From Branchiostoma floridae (taxonomy: Eukaryota > Chordata > Leptocardii > Amphioxiformes > Branchiostomatidae): DNA of 64,000 nt. Position 1 is the stretch's first letter. Each line of letters begins with the position of its first letter. The DNA lies in the NCBI RefSeq assembly GCF_000003815.2, contig NC_049983.1, forward strand, positions 18,885,180 to 18,949,179. The letters are read 5' to 3'. Below, in pieces: positions 56,110 through 64,000 of the stretch. The notes beneath the pieces were generated by a model. It was not told where the DNA came from. It made no database searches and saw only the letters and a list, made by a program, of their open reading frames with translations. Made by a program: the position numbers and the translations under genes.

Positions 56110-58189
56110 GTTTCTCCCTGGGACGACGTCTGGACTATTTACAGAAGCAGACGATATGGGAAGCCTGGCCTACAAAATGGATAGTTGGTGGACTCTTTGA
56201 CTCCCGCGAAAGGCTGTGTGTCCCAAAAGGAGGAAGTTCCGCTGGACAAATAGGGCTCCATAAATGTCTAAGGAACTAAACTACATTTTCTATGAGCTAC
56301 TTTATCCTCGTTACTGTTGTACAGCTCTGGCGTTTTCACTTCCGACGGAAGAACGGCGAGAAATTAAAGTGGAAGTGACATCAGTGCCGTAGGAATCCTC
56401 TTTCGGGCTAGGTCAGCCATCTTAGGGACAGACCACTGTGGTGGAGTGAAGGGGGTTCCGTTATTGTTTTGTTGTGGTTTTTTAGTTTCACAAAATTTTG
56501 GTTCAAACCGTTGTCTTTTGGATTAAAATAATTGAAATGGCTGTTTCTTAAGGTTTCAAATAACTCAAAGCTATAGTTTTGGAGAAAACTGTGCCATTCG
56601 TCTACAGAAGTTATGCTGCCAAAGTGAAATATCCCAAACATTTTATAGCTGTCTATCACAAGCATTAAAGAAGGTTAGAATAAAAATGGTATTTTACTAG
56701 ATATAATGTCACAAAATGTAAAGTAATCTGTAATTATAAATATTTTCAGTTTGAATGTATTGATTAAACGGTATTAGATTGGTAACTAGCAAGATAATGC
56801 CAACAGAAAACTTATATATCATAAGGCTCAAAAGATTGTTACGAGGGACAGCTAAACTGCTGGCGGGACGGTCAGATTGGAAAAGGTGAGATCGATTGTT
56901 CACAGCTTGTTGAAGTTGCAATTTTTGTGTGTGTTTAGATGATGGTAAGTTCTGTCACGGCCCAGAAAGCATGAACAAATAGTTTGTTCTAATGACTGTA
57001 ACATCAGATCCTTTACTTGTGGCCGCAATGTGGCAAGGATGACGTTTATTTTATTGCTCTTGTCCTAGGCTATGATGCTAAGTCGGTGAGACTTCCCAGG
57101 TCCAGGTCTAGCATAGCATAGCATAAATATTATCTCCAGCATAGCATAGCATGAATATATTAATCTCCAGGCAGTGCTGTGGTCAATGAAACTCCTCTGC
57201 CGTCTAAACTTTTTCCCAAGCTTACTGTAAATGCATAAACTTTTGTGGTGGTTTAATGTTTGCGATGGCCGCTTCACTGCGAATTAAACCACTGCGAACA
57301 TTTTTCCATGGCAGAGACTGCAGTGCATGGTCATGATGGTGCTACCACGAACTTAAAACCACCGCGAAAAGTCCTTTTTCCCGCTACCGCGAAATTAAAT
57401 CCCTGCGAAATTAAATGCATTTATAGTATATGGTACTATCTTTATGCCACAGCAAGATTGGCCTGGACTATATATGTAAGTTGATGTAACTGTTATAGTA
57501 CTGTATATACATCACTGCATGTATAGGGGTGGGTATTGGTACAGGAAATTTAAGTTCGGTTAAGGTCCAGGGAATCAGGTCTATGTCTAACTGGGGCAAC
57601 AATCGCAAGGAAAAACGTAATGTACAGCGTTTTTTTTCTGCACGTCCCTGGCTTCCCTGGAGTCTTGCCTACTTGCACACCGTTCGCAATTTCAGGTTTT
57701 CCCAAAATAGCCCAAAACACTACCTTTGTCAACGAAGCGCTATGCCTAACTGGTCCCGTCCGCCATCTTGACAAATTTGTCGATATTTGGGACCACCTTC
57801 GGCAATGCTCTACAGGTAGCCTTTCCAGCTATGTTTGGAAAGTGGTCAGAAATGCCTTGGGAGGCTATGAAACCTTGCCGTTGTATGTTTTGTTTATTTT
57901 TTGTTGTTCCTCATTTGTTATCATCCTGGGAGCTAGTAGAAGTGGCAGTGGTACTATTTGTCTTAGTATTGGATACTATTACTAGTATAACGTTACTACT
58001 ACTAAGCTTGTGCCAGTATTTGTGCATTAAAACCATAGAGTCAAATTGGACCAATTGCTGACATCTCATGTCCGTAAGGTCAAGTGACCTATAGCTAGAT
58101 GATTGGTCATTGATAATTTTGATGTATGAACACATGAACACTATTCAATATAGCCTCTCTTCCTACACAGATCGAGCCATCTTGTGGAA
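56110..58189. promoter_or_regulatory. Divergent intergenic region between phosphatase and FHIT
   Basis: This separates the start codons of two divergent genes, so it should hold both promoters and 5' UTRs. The phosphatase side (about 56330-56420) has a CACTTCCGACGGAAG ETS-like dyad, GTGGAAGTGACATCA and GCCATCTTAGG. The FHIT side has CGTCCGCCATCTTGAC at about 57757, a YY1-type initiator-region motif. A MITE of the CGCGAA-rich family (57223-57428) lies between. Motif matches only; upstream non-coding FHIT exons are possible. Confidence 0.5.
57223..57428. mobile_element. MITE, TACTGTAAATGC family, copy 2
   Basis: TACTGTAAATGC at 57223 and GCATTTATAGTA ending at 57428, with the family's CACTGCGAACATTTTT, CCACCGCGAAAAGTCC and TACCGCGAAATTAAATCC words. 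It lies between the divergent phosphatase and FHIT genes. Confidence 0.9.
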
Positions 58190-60621
58190 ATGGCAGGATC
58201 ATCATTTAGATTTGGACAGCACGTTCTCCAATCATCGTGTGTTTTCTTCAAATCCAGGCTCAGTATTGGGTTTGTCAACAGGAAGCCTGTTGTTCCTGGT
58301 CGTATCCTTGGAAGATCTACTTGTTTTTTCTGGTTTTGGGCTACCTATATACTAGTAGTATGCACACTGAAGCTTCTAGAAAGCGTTTCCATTTACCCGA
58401 CTTATCGCAGCTAAAACCTGCCAACTGAAGTCTTTTTTTAGATGACCACTGGCATTTAAGGACAAATTTTTCATCTGATGATGATGAAATTCAAAACAGA
58501 AATGTAAGTAGTCTTGCAAATGTTTCCTACAGATTTCATGCTTTGTTGACAACACCGAAATCTTTTTCTTTTTAAAAGAACTCTTGCCTACCAATCCTAA
58601 ATTAGTAGGGCTGTGTTTAATCGATTAGGAATTCTATCCCAGCTCCTCCATATTTACAGGGGCAGCCAATTAGCAATTTGCAAAAACATTGCTGGATATC
58701 TGTTGGATGGAGCCAGATATCTTTTTTTGGTAGTAGGAAAACAGGCCAAAGTCAATACATACGCCAATGTCATGCATGAAAATAGCTGGCCTTGATATGA
58801 TCCTCCTTAGCTGCAGTTCCATCACAGATGTCCTGGTGTCCCCACTGAGAGTGGTGGAGAGATTTGGAGAGCTGTCATCAGAGGAGGTGGCCGATCTTTT
58901 CATGGCCACACAAACAATCTCAGGGGTGGTAGAAAAACACTTTCAGAGCACTTCACTCACCATTGCTATACAGGTGAGAGAAAATACATGCCTGGTAATC
59001 ATTATCATTAAACTTAACTTACTATCCGCATGCAGACTAAGCCTGGCTGTCTTTTACACATAAAAGATGATATGTAGGGGATCCGCCTGTCAATCCGCCA
59101 TGCAAATTGATGGTGGTCGAATATAGTTCAGGGCCTAAAACTTCAAGATTTTTTTCCTGGTCAAATGGGTAGAAATCCTGGCAGTTTTGAGGTGGGTGTG
59201 ACAGGGGAGGGTTTCTACTTTCTGATTAGGGCCAAAAAGCTGAGTTTTTGTGGTTGTTAGGGGGTATAAAGTTGGGACTTTTTTGTCCTAGCATATGGCC
59301 TCCTCACTGGGTTGTGGTGCGGTTTTGAGGTCATGGGTCAATCTTTCAGTTCCCCGGAAGTTTGTGCCGTTAGATTCATGCCGAAATGTGTTTGTTTGGA
59401 TAGCTGAGATGTCGGGCTTTCAAATGAGGGTATGTTTGTGTGCCAGTAACGTCAGAAAGTTGAGTTATTAACAGTTGCTTTCTCCTCTTTTGGGCATAGG
59501 AACCCATTGTTTAGAGGCTGTATATTGAATCACTGGCGGATGCCCTGTAGTATTCTGATATGTCCTGTTTTGTGCTAAATACATTGCATACACATGTATG
59601 TTATCAGGAAAGTCTATGCATTCCTTATATGAACTTACATAAAAGGGTGACACAGTGCATTGTTTTAAATGGATAAGACTCCAATGGGGTACATGACAAT
59701 TTGGGGCATGTGACAATGTCATGTACATTTTTTTCCAAAATCCCTGTTTTCTTTTTCAGGACGGACCTGAAGCAGGGCAAACAGTAAAGGTATAATATGT
59801 ACTTAAGTTTCTAAATCACTTTTTAACCTCATTTTTAACAACAAATTTACTACAAGGTTTGATGTCAAGAACCATAAATTCAGTAAACAATCAGTAAATC
59901 AGACCTCTGTCCACAATGGACCAAACAGTTGTCATTACTGAATAGCTCACTTTTTGATACATCAAAATACCCGTAGATGAACAGTTGTACAAGGTCAAAT
60001 GTGTGTATGCCACAAAGTGTTGAATGTATAGTTCCCGATGTTAAGTATCTTCCAAATTGTTAAGATCTTGTTGAAAGCATTCATCTATTGGAATAATAAT
60101 ACATGCTACAAAACAGGTCATATGTGAGCATGAAAGTTCATGGGTCATGTGTGAATCCATAGAAGTGCAATACTACAATGGGTTGCAAGGTAGCATTTTT
60201 GAACTGTGCAAAAACAGTGACGAGGCCCTTGCAGTTATTACATCAGGTGCCAGGTGGCACTATTGTGCAGTAACCTGTAATGTTGTAATGTAATGTTCCA
60301 TCCTTGCAGCATGTTCATGTACACATACTTCCCAGGAAAAGTGGCGACTTTCCACAAAACGATGAGGTGTATGAGGCGGTAAGAATTAACCTTTCCATGA
60401 AGAATTGTGTAATTGTTTGTTGTTTGAAAATTTTCATGTTTTTGCTAAAGTACATGTATGACCCAAAAAAATTTGTAACGGCTGTATTTCTTTCTATTTT
60501 TTAGTTAGACAAGCATGACAAGGAAGTGGGTGAAGATGGAAAGTGGAGAACTGAAGAAGAAATGGCAGCGGAGGCTTCAGTCTTGGCTAGATACTTCAAC
60601 TGTCAGGTGGACTCTAGTTAA
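58190..60621 (+). CDS. FHIT: Fragile histidine triad hydrolase (diadenosine polyphosphate hydrolase)
   Basis: Five coding exons with GT-AG borders: 58190-58301, 58828-58973, 59760-59789, 60310-60378, 60505-60621, joining to 157 residues (human 147). FHIT cleaves Ap3A to AMP and ADP and acts as a tumour suppressor in mammals. The N-terminus [20 protein letters not shown] and the stretch [19 protein letters not shown] match FHIT closely. [13 protein letters not shown] and [16 protein letters not shown] follow. Exon 3 is just [10 protein letters not shown], and exon 4 carries the HIT motif [14 protein letters not shown], with the middle His (residue 99) as nucleophile. The tail [18 protein letters not shown] is typical, with about eight extra residues at the end (NCQVDSS). 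The exon 1/2 split falls within the Gly-His pair, as I recall for the human gene. Start chosen at ATG 58190; an upstream GTG frame is not needed. Confidence 0.96.
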
Positions 60622-60703
60622 CATTTACTCCTATTTGTTCACGTTGTGTAGAACTGAACATCACAGTTTTCTATACGTCTATTGTACAGTATCTCATGAC
60701 AGG

Positions 60704-61017
60704 GTTGTTGGACAAATTCGTTATCCCAATTGTCCAGGGCAAGTGAAAGTGCTGAACGGGCAAGCATATACTAGTATCCTACACCACTTGTCCAATTGCC
60801 CGGCAAGTAAGATTTTTCCATTGAGTAAGATTTTGACGTACTTATAAATTCTAACAGTCATGTCATCAAGAAAAAGAGAGCTAGAATAGTAGGTTGCCAT
60901 TACTTTACGTGAAAATAAATGAAAGATGTTATTGTTTCGGGTAAGTGAAAAGTTGGTTTGGTCAAGTAGGTTTGGTATATGTACTTGCCCAAATTTTAAA
61001 AAACTTGTCCAAGCCTG
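60704..61017. mobile_element. MITE-like element with GGGCAAGT words
   Basis: Left end CAGGGTTGTTGGACAAATT and right end AACTTGTCCAAGCCTGG are imperfect inverted repeats. The interior has GGCAAGTGAAAGTGCTGAACG and CAAGTAAGATTTTTCCAT, shared with 45795-46000. It starts only about 85 bp after the FHIT stop codon, so it probably supplies part of the FHIT 3' UTR. Confidence 0.65.
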
Positions 61018-62813
61018 GAATCTCAGGTGGACCCACCTGTGGGGTATTCTCCAGGGTATACTAGAATGCTCTTATTGTACTTAGTAAATGTTAATGGTGA
61101 TCTCATAATAAGTACTTCTCATTGTGTAACACTAGTGATGATAAGGTAACATGCATTAACACAGAAGCGTCTGTTGTGACTAATACATGTACACCATCAC
61201 TGTGATTGTCTGTGATTGTCAATAGAACATTGTACAAGACATCCTGACTGTCCATCGCAATTTGCAGTTCAACCATTGAGAGAATGACAATTAGGGGTTC
61301 GACCAGTGAGAGAGTGGCTGCATATAAGTGTTAAAGTTACATTTTAAAGTATTTCGCAGTTCTATGTATTGATGGAGATGGGCTAAGCCATGGGAACGTC
61401 CTAAATTGTATTCATATATGGGAGTCGCTAAACTTGACTTTAATGATATAGTTAGTGATATCACTAAGGTCACTAAATACATCCTTGTGACCAGAATTTT
61501 TGGAAAGGAAATATATACTAGTATGTGTGTTTTTATAGCACATTTCAGAGGATGCAGTTTCCCGTGCTTGGGAATTGCATCATTGAAATGACTAGACAAT
61601 ATCTTACATAGATTATGATAAAGTTGCTCTCCTTCAGTTTGTGCAAAACCAGAAATAAATCTGACTTTGATAATGACCTCATTATACACATGGTATGTGT
61701 GATGAGAGGACATTGTGAATAACAGTAGCTTCCTAACTTTATCAATGTCTACATTGTTGTCAAGCAATGTAAATCTAAAGAAGGTTAGAGTTTAAGAAAA
61801 TATATGAAAGTTTTAACAGGCTGATTTTGCCTTATTTGCCTGGACCTCTGTTGGGGCTTGTTATACAATCATGTACATGTAATAAACTGTTGTTGCACTG
61901 TATTCAGTAAGTGTTGGGTAATGAATGTATAATAACAGGTTTTCATTTGATGAAAGGGAGTGATCATTTGTCTGTCAAGTGGACACCAATATCTGTCCAC
62001 TGATATGAAAACAGACAATATGGCATTTAGATTATACAGTATTCATACTGTACATGAAATCCGATAAACAAAACATGACATGCTGTAAATGAACCTTGTA
62101 TCAAAAGAATACCTATTTTGGTACATTTTATTCTTTGGAACATTTAAAAGGAAGCAGACTAGATGGCAGGCTACACAAAGACACTGCCTTGTGCATCCAC
62201 ATAAAGGGATAGTATAAAGATCGGTATCTTGAACTATGAAACATTTTGTTCAAATGTTTATCTACAATCTCTCAAATACATTCAGTATCACAACTTCAAA
62301 GGAACCTGCTAGGCGAAACATCTATCTTGTGCTCCATTTGACAGTTAGGCAAACTGTTGAATGTAAAGCGTGTCTCATCTCTCATGCAAAATCACAAGAT
62401 CTTTGCATAGAGTTGCACAGTTAGGGAACTGGTATGGATGTGCTGGGTCTGCAGATTTAGTTGTCTTTAGTTTGAAAGTCATTTCACAAAGCTGTTTCAC
62501 ATCAGGTCAAACACATGGCACCCTTTCCACACTTGTTTTGCAGGCCCTGCCAGCCATGAGGCATCGCTAGGATTAGCCGTAAGGTAATGTGTTGACTTAC
62601 AGCCAAGATTTGGTCCACTGCGACAGATGGAGCTGTGTGTGATTCATGCAACAGTTTGGGTTTTACTTTTAGGGAGAGTACTTGTAATGTTACATGTACA
62701 TGTGAACTGAGAGGCTCTGCATGTCTTTTCCGTCAGGTGTAGGTAGCCTATTTTTATTTCCCATAATTCGAAGGGAAACCATCTTATCTACGTAATTTAT
62801 AGCAAGGCGACCA

Positions 62814-62897
62814 AATTTAGCGTAATTGCCTTCCTTGATTTAGCGTAATATTTATTTAGCGTAATATGTAGGGGGTTCTTCTGAATTGAGCGTAAAT
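62814..62897 (+). repeat. Cluster of four ATTTAGCGTAAT motifs
   Basis: AATTTAGCGTAAT (62814), GATTTAGCGTAAT (62836), ATTTAGCGTAAT (62854) and AATTGAGCGTAAAT (62884) recur at uneven spacing in about 85 bp. The uneven spacing argues against a simple tandem repeat. Confidence 0.8.
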
Positions 62898-63521
62898 CGT
62901 TGTCGGGACCCCACATGGAGACCCTCAACTGCATATTAAGCTTCCTGAGTTGATGACTGCAGACATCTGATGTTCTTGACTGACTGACTGACTGTATGGA
63001 ATAAGGTAGATTTAGGAATATGCTTATTACGATCAAATGTTCTTTTTTTCGATTCCCGAATGAGTTTAAGTCCTTGGAAACAGACTATTTATTACTTTTT
63101 TTCTTTTCTCCTCTCTTTGTCTTCTTTTATCTCAGAAGATGGTCAGATTCCCGCTGTCTCATGCATACAGATTGAATCAGTCACTTTGTGCAGTCCTGGC
63201 TGGACAGCTCCTATTTTTCTTACCATGCTCTAAAAAGGCAACTATTCTTTTGAACTATTCTTTCTGCAATTATGTCTTAAATGTACATGTGTTATTTATT
63301 CATGTGTTTGTGTCTATGTATATGTTTGTGTGTGTGTGTGTGTGTTTCTGGATGTTGTGTTTTATTTTTGAATACAGTTGTGACAGGTAGTGAAAGGGAA
63401 GTTGTGTCACCACAAAGGTCAGGCTTACTGGATTGACAGATTGTACAGTTCCGAGGTGGTAGAACTAAGTGGTTAGTCAGAAATTACAGACATTCCAAGT
63501 CATGAAGTCAATCGAACAAGA

Positions 63522-63736
63522 TACTGTAAAAAATGCAGAAATGTTCGCGGTGGATTAATCTTCGCGGTTTTCGCGGCGGCCACTTCACCGCGAATTTAAA
63601 ACCACCGTGAATATTTTTCCATAACAGTAAGAGATAGCAGTGCATGGTGCTACCGCGAAATTAAAACCACCGCGAAAAGTCCATTTTGCTGCTACCGCGA
63701 AATTAAATCCCTGAGAACTTAAATGCATTTACAGTA
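63522..63736. mobile_element. MITE, TACTGTAAATGC family, copy 3
   Basis: TACTGTAAAAAATGC at 63522 and GCATTTACAGTA ending at 63736, with TTCGCGGTTTTCGCGG, CACCGTGAATATTTTT and TACCGCGAAATTAAATCC inside. It is the most complete of the three copies at its left end (CTTCGCGG block). Confidence 0.9.
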
Positions 63737-64000
63737 CTACTTCATTGGGAGGTATTGTTTTTGGTCTAGGCAGCTAGCTAATGCTTTGGCCTCTGAAGAT
63801 ATGTGTAGTTGCTCAGGCTGATGGGAAAATATAAAGGCTGTAGAACTGAAAGAAAACTCAAAATGCATGTTTAAAATATCCTTTGCACAAATGTAGCTTT
63901 ATCGTGTAAGCATTTCAAAGAAACAGCTGATGTAATTATGTTTTATGACCTAGAAATGTAACCTGCCCTATCTGCATAATGTTTCCATTACTTCGATCTT

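Larger units (their letters stand above)
60622..64000. other. FHIT 3' flank; repeats, no gene seen
   Basis: No exon supported. Candidate AATAAA signals for FHIT lie at 60914-60919 (inside a repeat) and 61881-61886. Contains the element at 60704-61017, a TTTAGCGTAAT motif cluster, a (GT)n run at about 63327-63346 and a third MITE of the TACTGTAAATGC family. Confidence 0.55.

Noticed and set aside
55845-56184. Plus-strand open frames around the phosphatase first exon
   Set aside because: The minus strand gives a signal peptide with exact phase match to the Ig exon; plus-strand frames are shadows.
60515-60847. Plus-strand 110-codon frame over the last FHIT exon
   Set aside because: It is out of frame with FHIT and continues into the MITE-like element downstream.
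63040-63060. TTCGATTCCCGA resembling a tRNA B-box
   Set aside because: No A-box, acceptor stem or cloverleaf could be drawn around it.

Overview
The window is animal genomic DNA: GT-AG introns, long AT-rich introns, many small inverted-repeat (MITE-like) elements and a 100-N assembly gap. The gene content (a vertebrate-like FHIT, a type R5 receptor tyrosine phosphatase without a carbonic anhydrase domain, LAMP glycoproteins) together with the repeats suggests an invertebrate deuterostome, most likely a lancelet (Branchiostoma). That attribution is inference from the sequence alone.

Layout. 1-6.6 kb holds no recognisable gene. It contains the gap (1955-2054), which lies between the arms of a palindrome, and a roughly 3.2 kb element with long inverted arms (about 2236-5430). 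6.6-8.7 kb, minus strand, is an intronless 688-codon gene for a lysosome-associated membrane glycoprotein with three luminal LAMP domains. 10.2-12.3 kb, minus strand, is its tandem copy, broken by two frameshifts and a stop codon. 14.7-16.25 kb, plus strand, holds two exons of an unrecognised gene. 20.6-56.1 kb, minus strand, is one large gene resolved here into 25 coding exons. It encodes a receptor protein tyrosine phosphatase (about 1298 residues): signal peptide, one Ig domain, Ser/Thr linker, four fibronectin III domains, one membrane helix, an active D1 domain and a D2 whose catalytic Cys is Asp. The intracellular part matches PTPRG/PTPRZ (R5 subfamily). 58.2-60.6 kb, plus strand, is a complete five-exon FHIT gene (157 residues). 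60.6-64 kb is repeat-rich with no gene seen.

The most interesting point is arrangement. The R5 phosphatase and FHIT are head to head, start codons about 2.1 kb apart. Human PTPRG and FHIT are also divergent neighbours at 3p14.2, so this looks like an ancient linked pair. The lancelet-type gene has Ig plus FN3 where vertebrate PTPRG has a carbonic anhydrase domain. Other points are the three-domain intronless LAMP and its decayed twin, scattered copies of a phosphatase exon inside its own intron, an apparent 1-base frameshift just before the membrane helix, and several MITE families, one copy of which sits between the two divergent genes. No rRNA, tRNA or CRISPR structure was recognised.
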